Positions 47,581 through 55,741 are shown, counted from the stretch's first letter. The stretch is 64,000 nt of DNA from Dehalococcoidia bacterium (GCA_022827095.1 JAJDTP010000006.1:38817-102816); one strand, 5' to 3'. Notes: a model not told the origin generated them from the sequence alone. Numbers and translations: made by a program.

Positions 47581-47830
47581 TTACGGGGCGAGGGCACGGC
47601 GGCAGCTTCGGAGTCTTGACCGCCAGATAGCGGATCGCATCATGGATTTCATGGACGAGAGAGTTGCAACCCGAGATAACCCGCGGGAGATTGGGAAAGC
47701 GTTGCATGGCCGTTGGAGCGGGTACTGGGGCTACCGGGTGGGCGGCTACCGCGTCATCTGCGACATCCAAGACTCTGCCCTAGTCATCCGGGTAATTGAA
47801 GTCGGAGGCCGGGGTGGAGTCTACCGTTGA
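47564..47830 (+). CDS. RelE/ParE-superfamily toxin
   Basis: 88 residues with the RelE fold: WTVDYGARARRQLRSLDRQIADRIMDFMDERVAT (helical hairpin), DNPREIGKALHGRWSGYWGYRVGGYRVICDIQDSALVIRVIEVGGRGGVY. RelE-type mRNA interferase features are the G-yWgYRvGgYRvi core and the terminal RGGVYR; basic residues R62, R67 and the final Tyr/Arg match catalytic positions in RelE relatives. The TTG at 47564 gives a complete N-terminus and overlaps the upstream chimera. It would act as a ribosome-dependent mRNase held in check by the upstream protein. Confidence 0.85.
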   Translation: MTWTVDYGARARRQLRSLDRQIADRIMDFMDERVATRDNPREIGKALHGRWSGYWGYRVGGYRVICDIQDSALVIRVIEVGGRGGVYR

Positions 47831-47945
47831 CGGTTGGCACGCCTAAAGTGGTTACTGTTACCCCCTCATTCCGGCCTGGGAGGGAGGTGCCCGGGCTGGG
47901 GCCAAACCCTCTTTCTTACCCGTAGGGTCTTCCCTTCGTCAAGCA

Positions 47946-47974
47946 TTGCCGCCTCTAACGGCTTTCGCTACAAT
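47946..47974 (+). promoter_or_regulatory. Promoter of the CoA-transferase pair
   Basis: TTGCCG (47946-47951), 17-base spacer, TACAAT (47969-47974), about 40 bases before the start at 48020. A GGGCGG/CCGCCC hairpin (47980-47999) follows in the leader. Confidence 0.5.
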
Positions 47975-48019
47975 CGGCGGGGCGGTTTGATGGCCGCCCT
48001 TGTATTCTGACCTGTTGGG

Positions 48020-49252
48020 ATGTTTGTATTGACCACTGATGCCGTGTTCCCCTCTCCCATGCCCCACGGCCCGCTGGACGGGGTGAAAGTCCTGGACCTC
48101 AGCGAGGATATCGCCGGGTCTTTCTGCGCCCGCCTGCTGGCCGACTATGGGGCCGATGTGCTGAAGCTGGAGCCGCCCGTGGGCGCAGCCCTGCGCCGGA
48201 TGCCGCCCTTCTTCCGCGACGACCCGCACCCGGAGAAGAGCCTGTTCTTTCTGGCGATGAACCTGAACAAGAAGTCCGCTACCATCAACCTCAAGACGGC
48301 GGCGGGGCGTGAGCTGTTCCGTGACCTGATTCCCCACGTTGACGTCGTGGTGGAGAGCTACCGGCCGGGCTACCTGGCCGACCTGGGGCTGGGGTATGCG
48401 GACTTGGAGACCATCAACCCCGGGCTGGTGATGACCTCCATCACCCCCTTCGGGCAGACCGGACCTTACAGCCAGTACGCCGGTGAAGAGATAGTCAACT
48501 ACGCCATGGGGCTGATAATGAGCATCAGCGGGCTACAGGACCGCGAGCCGCTGAAGCACGGAGGGTTCCAGGCGCAGTACGAGGGCGGGCTGAACGGCGC
48601 GGCGGCCACGGCCATGGCGCTGTTCATGCAGGGCAACACGGGCAAGGGTCAGCACATTGATGTGTCCATCACCGAGTGCGTGGCCTCGACTATGATGGCG
48701 ACGCAGACGATGTATCCGTTCATCGGGGCCACCCAGCCTCGGCGGCGGGCTTCGGGCAGCAACTTCGGCCACCCGATGGCCTGCGAGGACGGCTGGATCA
48801 TCGTTCAGACCGGAGGCGGGGCCACATGGGAGACCATCGCCAACTTCTTCCGGGATCCCCGGTTGCACGAGGAGCGGTTCACCGACACCGCCGAGCGCAA
48901 CCGCAACGGCGAGGAACTGGACCGCATCGTGCTGGAGTCCATCAGTGAGCGGGGCAAGTGGGAGCTGTTTACCGAGGCGGCCACCTCGCGGATGCTGTTC
49001 GGGCTGGTGCAGACGCCTTCCGAACTGGCGGAGTGCCCGCAGCTGGAGTCGCGGGATTTCTACCGTGAGGTTGACCATCCCGTTATCGGCAAGATCCGGG
49101 TGCCCGCGGCTCTGTTCAATCTGTCGCTGACTCCCTACCAGTACACCATGCCTGCCCCGACGCTGGGCCAGCACAACCGCGAGATATACTTGGACGGTCT
49201 GGGCCTGACACCCAGGGATTTGACCGTGCTTAGGCAGACGGACGCTATCTGA
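48020..49252 (+). CDS. CaiB/BaiF class III CoA-transferase, copy 1
   Basis: Transfers CoA between acyl groups. GPLDGVKVLDLSEDIAGSFCARLLADYGADVLKLEPP (residues 18-54) is the CaiB opening, then LFFLAMNLNKKSATINLKT near 75, LIPHVDVVVESYRPGYLADLGLGY near 108, MTSITPFGQTGPYSQYAGEE near 139 and GKGQHIDVSITECVASTM near 211. 410 residues. The aspartate that becomes the acyl/CoA-linked residue in formyl-CoA transferase could not be placed: the expected segment reads FQAQYEGGLNGAAATAMALF, so the mechanism may differ or a Glu may serve. It overlaps copy 2 as TGATG, hence possible heterodimer. An internal ATG at 48059 is an alternative start. Confidence 0.88.
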   Translation: MFVLTTDAVFPSPMPHGPLDGVKVLDLSEDIAGSFCARLLADYGADVLKLEPPVGAALRRMPPFFRDDPHPEKSLFFLAMNLNKKSATINLKTAAGRELFRDLIPHVDVVVESYRPGYLADLGLGYADLETINPGLVMTSITPFGQTGPYSQYAGEEIVNYAMGLIMSISGLQDREPLKHGGFQAQYEGGLNGAAATAMALFMQGNTGKGQHIDVSITECVASTMMATQTMYPFIGATQPRRRASGSNFGHPMACEDGWIIVQTGGGATWETIANFFRDPRLHEERFTDTAERNRNGEELDRIVLESISERGKWELFTEAATSRMLFGLVQTPSELAECPQLESRDFYREVDHPVIGKIRVPAALFNLSLTPYQYTMPAPTLGQHNREIYLDGLGLTPRDLTVLRQTDAI

Positions 49253-50625
49253 TGACTACCGCTAAAGGCAAGCTGCCCCTTGAGGGAATCCGGGTGCTGG
49301 ACTCTACCTATGTGTTCGCGCTGCCCTATGCTGGCGGACTGCTGGCGGACATGGGCGCGGAGGTCATCAAGGTCGAAGGGCCGGGGCGTCCCGACGTGAC
49401 CCGCACCGGCGGCTACTCGGGCGTCTTCGCGGAGAACGACCTGGGTGAAGACTGGTGGAACCGTCCCTCGACCTACAACCTGATCCACCGGGGCAAGCAG
49501 TCCATCACCCTGGACATGACCGACGAGCGCGGCCGGGACCTGTTCCGGGAACTGGTCTCGGTCTCCGACGTGGTGATGGAGAACTTCACGCCCCGGGTGA
49601 TGCGGAGCTGGGGACTGGACTACCCCAATATGCGCAAGCTGCGGCCCGATGTAATACTGGTGTCGAACACCGGCTACGGCCACGGCGACGGGCCGTACTC
49701 CGGCTATCCGGCGCAGGCCACGACGCAGGAAGCCACCCACGGGCACTGCTGGGTCACCGGCTACGTCGGCGGCGGGCCGGCCAAGGCTGGGGCGTCCTTC
49801 GTGGACTTCCTTTCGACCTGGACGGCGTTGTTCGCCATCGGGGCGGCGCTGCGCTACCGCGCCCGCACCGGCCTGGGCCAGTGGGTGGACATGGGGATGT
49901 ACCAGTCGGGAGTGATGTTCCTGTCGGAATACATCCTGGACGCCATCGCCAACGGGCGGGAGGGCGACCGAATCGGCAACCGGCACCCGTGGCGCGCGCC
50001 GCAGGGCTGCTATCCGGCGGCGGGGCAGGACAACTGGATCACGCTGTCGGTGGGCGACGACGCCCAGTGGCGGGCGCTGTGCCGGGTGATGGGACAGCCG
50101 GAACTGGCATCGGATGAGCGGTTCCGGTCGTTGCTGGGGCGGCGGGAGAACCACGACGCCCTGGACGAAATCATCGCGGCCTGGACTGCAACCCGTGACC
50201 GCTACGACACGATGCACGCGCTGCAAGCCGAGGGCATCCCATCGGGGCCGGTGCTGACGGGGCGCGACGTCCACTACGACCCTCACTACCGGAGCCGCAA
50301 CTTCCTGGAGCGGGCGAAGTACTCGCCGGAGCGCAAGCTAGGCGAGCGGATGTTCCTGAGCCGTCCGTACAAGTTCTCCAAGAGTCCGCTGCACATACAG
50401 GGGCCGTCGCCAGCCTTCGGCGAGCACAACGGGCTGGCCCTGAAGGAACTGCTGGGCGTCCCTGACGAACAGTACCGGCAACTGGTGGAGGACGTGATCA
50501 TCACCACGGTGCCGACCACCGGGGAGCCGTCGCCGGTGGTGCCGCAGCCGGAGGCGCTGGAGCGGGGCATCATCGCCGCCTGGGACGCCGACTACCGCGA
50601 GCGGCTGGATCTGGATAGCCTCTAG
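49252..50625 (+). CDS. CaiB/BaiF class III CoA-transferase, copy 2
   Basis: 457 residues, longer than copy 1. LPLEGIRVLDSTYVFALPYAGGLLADMGAEVIKVEGP is at residues 9-45, then LIHRGKQSITLDMTDERGRDLFRELVSVSDVVMENFTPRVMRSWGLDY near 82-130. The candidate catalytic Asp is D185 in AGASFVDFLSTWTALFAIG, and GLGQWVDMGMYQSG near 206 is the family's GxGQxVDxsm motif. The ATG overlaps the copy 1 stop (TGATG). The two are diverged, not a recent duplication. The acyl substrates are unknown; such pairs occur in dicarboxylate and aromatic catabolism. Confidence 0.9.
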   Translation: MTTAKGKLPLEGIRVLDSTYVFALPYAGGLLADMGAEVIKVEGPGRPDVTRTGGYSGVFAENDLGEDWWNRPSTYNLIHRGKQSITLDMTDERGRDLFRELVSVSDVVMENFTPRVMRSWGLDYPNMRKLRPDVILVSNTGYGHGDGPYSGYPAQATTQEATHGHCWVTGYVGGGPAKAGASFVDFLSTWTALFAIGAALRYRARTGLGQWVDMGMYQSGVMFLSEYILDAIANGREGDRIGNRHPWRAPQGCYPAAGQDNWITLSVGDDAQWRALCRVMGQPELASDERFRSLLGRRENHDALDEIIAAWTATRDRYDTMHALQAEGIPSGPVLTGRDVHYDPHYRSRNFLERAKYSPERKLGERMFLSRPYKFSKSPLHIQGPSPAFGEHNGLALKELLGVPDEQYRQLVEDVIITTVPTTGEPSPVVPQPEALERGIIAAWDADYRERLDLDSL

Positions 50626-50631
50626 CTCTCC

Positions 50632-50650
50632 TTCTCCCTTGAGGGAGAGG
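50632..50650. repeat. Short CTCCCT-TG-AGGGAG palindrome
   Basis: TCTCCCTTGAGGGAGAGG after the CoA-transferase stop. This is a very common intergenic word in environmental genomes; it may help transcription termination. Confidence 0.5.
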
Positions 50651-50689
50651 GCTGGGGTGAGGGTGAAATCCCTCTTAAGGAGTATCGCC

Positions 50690-51004
50690 ATGATAGTCAG
50701 CAACACAGAGACCGTGCCAGGGCGTGAGATAGCCGAGATTCTTGGACTGGTTACCGGAAACATTGTGCAGGCCAGGAACATCGGCCGGGATATCCAGGCG
50801 GGACTGCGAAGCGTAGTTGGCGGCAACGTCGGGGTTTACACCGAGATGCTGGCCACGGCCCGGTCCGAGGCCACGCAGCTGATGGTCCAGGATGCCGAGA
50901 AGCTCAACGCCGACGCCGTGGTCAACGTGCGCTACACCACCAGCGCCATCAGCCAGGGCATGTCGGAAATCCTGGCCTACGGCACCGCCGTCAGGCTCCG
51001 GTAG
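50690..51004 (+). CDS. YbjQ/UPF0145-family pentameric protein
   Basis: 104 residues matching the YbjQ (putative heavy-metal-binding) family: MIVSNTETVPGREIAEILGLVTGNIVQARNIGRDIQAGLRSVVGGNVGVYTEML (residues 1-54), then MVQDAEKLNADAVVNVRYTTSAISQGMSEILAYGTAVR. The family words vtGnxVxarnigrdi, GGExxxYTeml (E replaced by N here) and AdAVvxvRfd are present. Members form pentamers; the role is not established. ATG 50690 has AAGGAG seven bases upstream. Confidence 0.9.
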   Translation: MIVSNTETVPGREIAEILGLVTGNIVQARNIGRDIQAGLRSVVGGNVGVYTEMLATARSEATQLMVQDAEKLNADAVVNVRYTTSAISQGMSEILAYGTAVRLR

Positions 51005-51093
51005 GTGGGCAGGTTGTGGGTAGGCGGCCAAGACTGTGCTGTCTACCTTGGTCGAGAGCGTTCCAATGCAAGTGGCATTAACGGCAGCAACCC

Positions 51094-51120
51094 GTCATTC
51101 CTGCGACAGCAGGAATCCAG
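51094..51120. repeat. GTCATTCC palindromic repeat, copy 2
   Basis: ATTCCTGC-GACA-GCAGGAAT: perfect 8-bp stem, same family as 21961-21988. It marks the left border of the region with many broken genes. Confidence 0.6.
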
Positions 51121-51234
51121 ACAAACGGTCTTGGTTTGATTGGATTGGCTGAATCGGAACACGCTCGCCTTGATCACTTCCTTGACACTGCGAAAGGGCG
51201 GGGCATGAGCTAGATACGAGGGGGCTTTGTCACA

Positions 51235-51366
51235 TCATCGCCAGTCGTGGGTGGCGGGCATGGGGACGCGGGGGTGGATGCCCCGCACATCCGACGCGAC
51301 GACGTTGGCGGTGCCGTCCCAGCGGGAAACGGTTCCCCGCACCAGCAGCATCTGGCTGCCCAACTG
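51235..51366 (-). pseudogene. C-terminal remnant of a DnaE-type (error-prone) DNA polymerase III alpha subunit
   Basis: The minus strand reads QLGSQMLLVRGTVSRWDGTA, then NVVASDVRGIHPRVPMPATHDWR and a stop. This is the OB-fold ending of DnaE2/ImuC-type polymerases, whose family tail is of the form LxVxGxVqrrdGxxnVvaxxv...dw. Only about 43 residues are left. No polymerase core is present on either side, so it is a relic. The assignment rests on pattern memory and is moderate. Confidence 0.5.
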
Positions 51367-51533
51367 CTTGCGGCTTTGTGGGTTTCGCCTTGGTGTGCGC
51401 GGGCCTGATAGTGGCGATGACGTTGGCTTGGGTCTTTGGGCAGGGCTCCGGCGCGATGTGGGAGCCGTTCATGGCTTGGCGAGTCGCCGTCTTGCTCTTT
51501 GGTTTGTTGGCGACGTAGTGAACTTGGCTGTTG

Positions 51534-52144
51534 CTAGTTCTCTTCGGGCTCGTCAGGGCCGGCAAGCAGGTCTTCGACTGGGCTTCCCCGGACTCGGGCT
51601 ATAGCCCTCAGGGTGGACAGCTTGAGGCGTGCCTTCCGTTTTCCAGCCGTATTATGGTTGCTCGCCCTATGCCCGCCGCCGTTGCCAAGGCCTCCCGGGT
51701 CATGCCAGCGGCCTCCCTGAGTGCCCTTGCTCTCGCTCCCAGTATCTGCCTCCCCTCTGCGGCGATGAGTTCTATCCTGGGCCGGTGGGTCTGGCCGCAG
51801 TAGTGCCTGACGAAGTCCCAGGGGAATTTTACCCTTTCGTCCTAGGTGATCGTCAGTATGATCTCGTACGGATTGGGCAGCTCGACGGCGTCCAGACCTG
51901 AGCGGTCCTTGATTTCAGGTATGCTCTTGAGTGGGACTTTCCCGCTGCACCCGTCCGCGAAGCTGGCGTTGATGCCATCCTGGCCCGGCGTGACGGCGAT
52001 AATCATCCGTTCGGCCTTGGCGACCTTGACGGTGTCATCCTTTATTCCCCGTGGATAGTTTCTCGGATTTCCCTGGTCTTCTGGGAGTGCTTCCTGTATG
52101 CCGTCATGATGTCCCGGTGGGTACAGGAGGTTCTTGAAGGTCAC
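51534..52144 (-). pseudogene. Broken DUF2442 + XRE-type helix-turn-helix gene
   Basis: One reading path, interrupted twice. It starts with VKVAKAERMIIAVTPGQDGI, FADGCSGKVPLKSIPEIKD and AVELPNPYEIILTIT (DUF2442 core), meets TAG at about 51842, and continues in the same frame with DERVKFPWDFVRHYCGQTHR and then GRQILGARARALREAAGMTR, EALATAAGIGRATIIRLENG (HTH). A one-base shift near 51630 then gives RLKLSTLRAIARVRGSPVED and a stop. DUF2442-HTH proteins are usually antitoxin-like regulators. Two lesions make it a pseudogene unless the sequence is in error. Confidence 0.65.
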
Positions 52145-52714
52145 CGACGTCCCCTTCGCCTCGGGCGTCTTGGTCTTGCGCGGGAGGCCACCTTGGGACT
52201 TGATGTGCGCGATGTTGCCGTCGGGGGTGCCGTCGTACTCCGGGCCGTCAGTTTGAGATTGAACAGCGTGGCGGGCGTCCCCACCGGATCAGGTCTCGGC
52301 TCCGGGGCCTTGAACACCGGCGCGTTGAAGCCGTCGCTGGCCCCGGCGGCAACGGGACCCTCTGCGGCCCCGGTGCCCAGGAGCGGCGGAGCCGGACTCT
52401 CTAACTGCCGATGGGCAACTGCCGGTGGACGTGTTGAAGTCTGCGGTGTCACCGTTTTTCACACGTATCCGTCTGCCGTCCTTCTCATCGGAGCAGCAGG
52501 CGGTGCCGTTGGCGGTCAGGGCGATTAACGCCCCGTTGGTTCCAACGCCTCTGGCGTCTATGGCGATTGCTCTGTGGTATTGGTTTGGCTACTTGGTCTT
52601 GCTTATGGTGCACACCTGTGGAATGTACAAGGTCGGGCTGAGGAAGAGCACCGCGAACTCAAGCCGTGCTCTTCGGTAAACCTGTAGAAATGGTTCAGGA
52701 AGCCTGCGGCCGGG
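52145..52714 (-). other. Degraded minus-strand coding region, no intact gene
   Basis: Two stretches on the minus strand look coding but are broken. One (about 52145-52265) reads DGPEYDGTPDGNIAHIKSQG and GLPRKTKTPEAKGTSVTFKN, in frame with the DUF2442 pseudogene. The other (about 52400-52640) reads YIPQVCTISKTK, a TAG, then PNQYHRAIAIDARGVGTNGA and LIALTANGTACCSDEKDGRR. I recognise neither family. Plus-strand frames here are shadows. Confidence 0.45.
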
Positions 52715-53242
52715 CTAGACGAACCAGCCCATGCCTTCCCAGTGGCCGCGCAGGAAGGCTATCTGGCCTCCGTGGACGATGTTGTCGAAGACCAGGACAC
52801 CCATGATGGCCTCTATCGGCTCGGGGTCCGAACCGGGCCTCAGGCTCATGGTGGCGCTCAAGTCCTCGTCGGTTACGGAGGACATATAGTCCCGGCAGCC
52901 GGCCTTCACGGCCTCATAGTACCCTACCAGGACGTCTCTGGAGGGAAGCGGCCACGCGGCCACGCGCGCCGCGTCCCAGCCTTGGCCGGTTGTGTCCGGG
53001 TCGTCGCTCAGGCCAAATTTCTCGCACCAGCCATCCTCTATCCATATCTGAGGATTGCTTTGGAATCTGGAATTCATGAAGACGTCCACCACCCTGCTCA
53101 TGTGGAAGAGGAGCCAGCCAATGGAATTGTCGCTGTCGGATATCCGGCGCGCCAGTGTCTCATCGCTCAGCCCGTCAATGGCACGGTCCACCATACCCCA
53201 GTTACGTTCCAGCGCATTTGATACTCCAGCGGAAACAGCCAT
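52715..53242 (-). CDS. DinB-superfamily protein
   Basis: Four-helix-bundle metalloprotein of the DinB/YfiT group, 175 residues. The histidine ligands are likely H in SIGWLLFHMSRVVDVFMNSR near residue 46 and H in DNIVHGGQIAFLRGHWEGMG near 158, the family pattern being H near helix 2 and HxxxH-like near helix 4. ATG 53242 has GGAGAG seven bases upstream; a longer frame upstream is not family-like. Members include thiol-dependent S-transferases (bacillithiol, mycothiol) and damage-inducible proteins. It is one of the few intact genes in the 51-57 kb stretch. Confidence 0.82.
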   Translation of the reverse strand: MAVSAGVSNALERNWGMVDRAIDGLSDETLARRISDSDNSIGWLLFHMSRVVDVFMNSRFQSNPQIWIEDGWCEKFGLSDDPDTTGQGWDAARVAAWPLPSRDVLVGYYEAVKAGCRDYMSSVTDEDLSATMSLRPGSDPEPIEAIMGVLVFDNIVHGGQIAFLRGHWEGMGWFV

Positions 53243-53329
53243 GATTACTCTCCAAGAGTCTCGTTCGTTGGGGGTTGCAGGACAAATTGTAACAGCCCCA
53301 AAACTGGAACGGTAAAGTAACACCGACGG

Positions 53330-54197
53330 TCAAGGTATGGCGACCGTAGTGGCTGTGGGCATGGGCATCGCTGTCGGCCCGGCGGGCGCGGCTCTCATAT
53401 CCAGCCCGCATTCCGCGGCTGCCTCGGACAGCGTCGCGGCGTGGCCTTCGTTGGCCGCAATCATGGCGGCAACCATCCTGCCCGGTCCGCCAAGTTTCTC
53501 CAGCACACAGACCATTCCCCTTTGCTCGTCCAGGCTCATACCCACTCTGGGGGCGGCAGCTTCCCATTCCTCCTGGTTCAGGCAAGCCAGGGTGACCATG
53601 AACGCTGTCATGCTCCCGGCCATGGCGGTTGCGGGGTCGCCCTCAATTCCGGCGGTCATGACCGTCCTGGGCTCTATCTCCTTGAATGCCGCCCAGACGC
53701 AGGTGGAGGTCCCGGGCTCAGGGGCCCGGAGTCCGGGACGAACCCTGCCAGGAAGATTCTTGCCACTGTTTCGTCGTTGAGGCACCCCATGAGCTGGGTC
53801 TGCTTCTCCGGAGCGGCTATGCCGGGGTCGTTGAAGATCCTGAGCGGTTCTCCTATGTCGGCGATCTGGCCAAGCAGACCAACTCTTGGTCGGAGAGTTC
53901 GGAGGAGACTGACTCAGGATCGTTCAGCGACAGGGGAGCGATCACACCCGATGGAGTGTCGTCTTCGGGCTCCGCTGTCGGGGATGGTGTGGCTGCCGGC
54001 GGGGATTCGGTGGCTGGTGGCTTCGTCGGCGTTATGGGGGCGGCGGCGGTTGGGGACGGCGCCGGTGACGTGGGTTGTGCCTGCGTCAGCGTGGTTGTGG
54101 CGATGGGCCTCGGCTCTTCCGGAGCCTGCGTGGGGCTGGAACATCTCATCAGGGCTGCCAAGATGAACAGTGCGACGGCCAGGGTGAGTTTCTGCAC
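53330..54197 (-). pseudogene. Frameshifted lipoprotein, paralogue of the gene at 63296
   Basis: Three pieces in three frames add up to one protein. The N-terminus MQKLTLAVALFILAALMRCS has a lipoprotein-type signal and a Pro/Thr linker, and runs to SLNDPESVSSELSDQELVCLA (frame lost near 53880). The middle reads GQIADIGEPLRIFNDPGIAA and TQLMGCLNDETVARIFLAGF (frame lost again near 53730). The C-terminus has STCVWAAFKEIEPRTVMTAG, LACLNQEEWEAAAPRVGMSL and LEKLGGPGRMVAAMIAANEG. Each block matches the protein at 63296-64000 in order (GCLNDETVARIFLAG against GCLSDETLARLFLSG). The reader is intact in phase only if two single-base indels are corrected. Confidence 0.8.
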
Positions 54198-54208
54198 TAT
54201 GGGGGGCG

Positions 54209-55009
54209 CTAACGGGGACTGCTGGCCTTGCTGGTGATGGTCGCGCAGGCCACGTCCTGCTCTTCGGCGAAGATGCTGACCGCTTCAGGTATTGAGTTGC
54301 CGGCGGCCACAGCCTTGGCGGGCGTTCCGGTGAAGCGGGCCATGTGTGCGGCGTTGCGCTTGACGCGGGCGACGTCGTCCTGGGTGAGGGTGTAGGAGCA
54401 TTCTATGACCACGTAGCAGGGTTCGCCGCTGGTCTTGTCAATGGCGGTCATAGCAAGGTCAATGGCCTTGAAGCTCTGCATTTCATTGGCCGGGATGTCC
54501 GCCCGCCCTTCATCCTCGGCGTCGTCGGCGATGTCGACGATCTGCGTGCTGTTGAGCCAGCGGGAGCGCCGGACGTTGGCGGCTTGGGCGATTACTCCGG
54601 TCATTCGCTGGGCGGCTACGGGTACGGCGTGGCCCTTGAGTTCGGCGACGTCGGCGTTGACCTGGGTCATGTCGGTTTTCAGTTCGGCGACGTCGGCCTT
54701 GACTTGGGTCATGTCGGTTTTCAGTTCGGCGACGTCGGCCTTGACCTGGGTCATGTCAGTTTTCAGTTCGGCGACGTCGGCCTTGACCTGGGTCATGTCG
54801 GTTTTCAGTTCGGCGACATCGGCCTTGACTTGGGTCATGTCCGTTTCAAGGGCTTGGAAGCGCTTTTCGACCATGTCGGCGAAGGCGGCGAATTTCTCGG
54901 GCAGTGCCAGGAGTTCGGGGGTCAACAGCCTTTGCCGGAGGGCCTGGGCCCACTCCGGCTTGGCTTCCAGGATGTCGAGGAGGTCTTGGAATGTTTCTAT
55001 TCGGTCCAT
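54209..55009 (-). CDS. Repeat coiled-coil protein with C-terminal nuclease-like domain
   Basis: 266 residues. The N-terminus (DRIETFQDLLDILEAKPEWAQALRQRLL) resembles that of DUF3782/coiled-coil nuclease-like proteins. Residues ~52-122 are five near-identical 14-residue units, TDMTQVKADVAELK, a two-heptad coiled coil. The C-terminal 130 residues contain YVVIECSYTLTQDDVARVKR then NAAHMARFTGTPAKAVAAG, like the E-x-S variant of the PD-(D/E)XK core seen in such proteins. Family: coiled-coil plus nuclease-fold, of unknown function, common in cyanobacteria and Chloroflexota. Repeat number is likely variable because the DNA units are identical or nearly so. Confidence 0.75.
   Translation of the reverse strand: MDRIETFQDLLDILEAKPEWAQALRQRLLTPELLALPEKFAAFADMVEKRFQALETDMTQVKADVAELKTDMTQVKADVAELKTDMTQVKADVAELKTDMTQVKADVAELKTDMTQVNADVAELKGHAVPVAAQRMTGVIAQAANVRRSRWLNSTQIVDIADDAEDEGRADIPANEMQSFKAIDLAMTAIDKTSGEPCYVVIECSYTLTQDDVARVKRNAAHMARFTGTPAKAVAAGNSIPEAVSIFAEEQDVACATITSKASSPR
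54640..54849. repeat. Five tandem 42-bp units inside a coding gene
   Basis: Units start at 54640, 54682, 54724, 54766 and 54808; each reads GTTCGGCGACGTCGGCNTTG, then ACYTGGGTCATGTCGGTTTTCA. Only one to four bases differ between units; the last diverges at its end. The phase is exact (42 = 3 x 14), so copy changes keep the frame. Confidence 0.95.
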
Positions 55010-55107
55010 GGGTCATGCCTCGGTGCTGTTACTTGGATTTTATCACCTCCCTCTTTCGCTGGCGATGAGCCAGGCGGGATTGGGCGGTAGTGTGGCAATG
55101 CCGTGCT

Positions 55108-55270
55108 TCACGCCGCCAGCTTGTGCGCCGTGGCCGTTATGGCTTTGGGCGCTCCCAGATGGGCCTTCTTCCCACCGCAAGAAGGTGCCTGGGCGCTGTG
55201 TGAGCGGCACAGCGAGTTGGTCGCCACCGTTGGGTGGAACTCCCTCCCGGCGGTGCTGCGGAGTACACCA
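55108..55270 (-). pseudogene. Remnant of an IS110-family transposase
   Basis: The minus strand reads FHPTVATNSLCRSHSAQAPS, then CGGKKAHLGAPKAITATAHK and LAA before a stop. The words RSHSAlgaf-rr-KahLGaPKAITATAHKLA are typical of the C-terminal part of IS110-type transposases. The rest of the gene (DEDD nuclease part and the tail after HKLA) is missing, and no IS ends are visible. The family name is from pattern memory. Confidence 0.5.
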
Positions 55271-55424
55271 GCTCTCGCCTCTGGGGCGCTGGAACCGCCG
55301 GGTGGCGGCGGTCAAACTTTGTTCGTACTGCTGGATGGCTTGAGTGTCCGGAATGGGTGTTGCCTGGGAGAGGGTGTTGGCAGCGGTGGTGCGGTTCAGG
55401 GAGCGGGGGTTGCCTGTTGCTGCC

Positions 55425-55691
55425 CTATCGGATAACCCTGACGGAAGCTTTGACCTGACCGGCGTTTCCACCCAGGTCGACGATAACGTGCCAGCCTCCT
55501 GTGTGCGGAATAACAATCCGGGCCGGCGACGCCTTGTAGTGTCCGCCATAATAGTTGAAGGTTCGCCCCGTCTTGTATCGGTTAAGGTTCTCGCTGTCGA
55601 GAAGTTGGACGTTGGCTTCGGTTCCGGATAGCGAAACTACCGCGACTGCGCCTCTTTGTTGGTATCCCAGATCGAATTGTAAGAACTCCAT
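55425..55691 (-). CDS. DUF1883 family small protein
   Basis: 88 residues, intact. MEFLQFDLGYQQRGAVAVVS, LSGTEANVQLLDSENLNRYK, GRTFNYYGGHYKASPARIVI and HTGGWHVIVDLGGNAGQVKA match DUF1883 well (FDLGxxxxGxxvxvxLsgxaaNVrLmdxxNxxxYrxGrxxxyyGGhxxxSPxxixxPxsGxWhvvvDlgGxxGxvxxsVrv). DUF1883 is found with TIR or nuclease-type effectors in some defence contexts, but no effector is next to it here. An ATG at 55703 is an alternative start, adding MGAS. Confidence 0.88.
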   Translation of the reverse strand: MEFLQFDLGYQQRGAVAVVSLSGTEANVQLLDSENLNRYKTGRTFNYYGGHYKASPARIVIPHTGGWHVIVDLGGNAGQVKASVRVIR

Positions 55692-55741
55692 GCTTGCGCC
55701 CATCCCACTTATGGTTATGGTTTCTAACGGTAGTGTAGAAG

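Noticed and set aside
46120..48000. Attachment-site repeat of the tRNA-fMet 3' end
   Set aside because: Looked for GTTCGAGTCCAACCCCCGC downstream to 48 kb and found no copy; no integrase is present.
51534..52640. TAG readthrough (pyrrolysine or phage code) at two sites
   Set aside because: Both TAGs lie in an area with other frameshifts and fragments, so pseudogene decay explains them. TAG is a normal stop elsewhere (gyrB).
54640..54849. Tandem repeats considered as a CRISPR array
   Set aside because: Units are contiguous with no spacers, have a period of exactly 42 bases and encode a heptad coiled coil in an intact gene.
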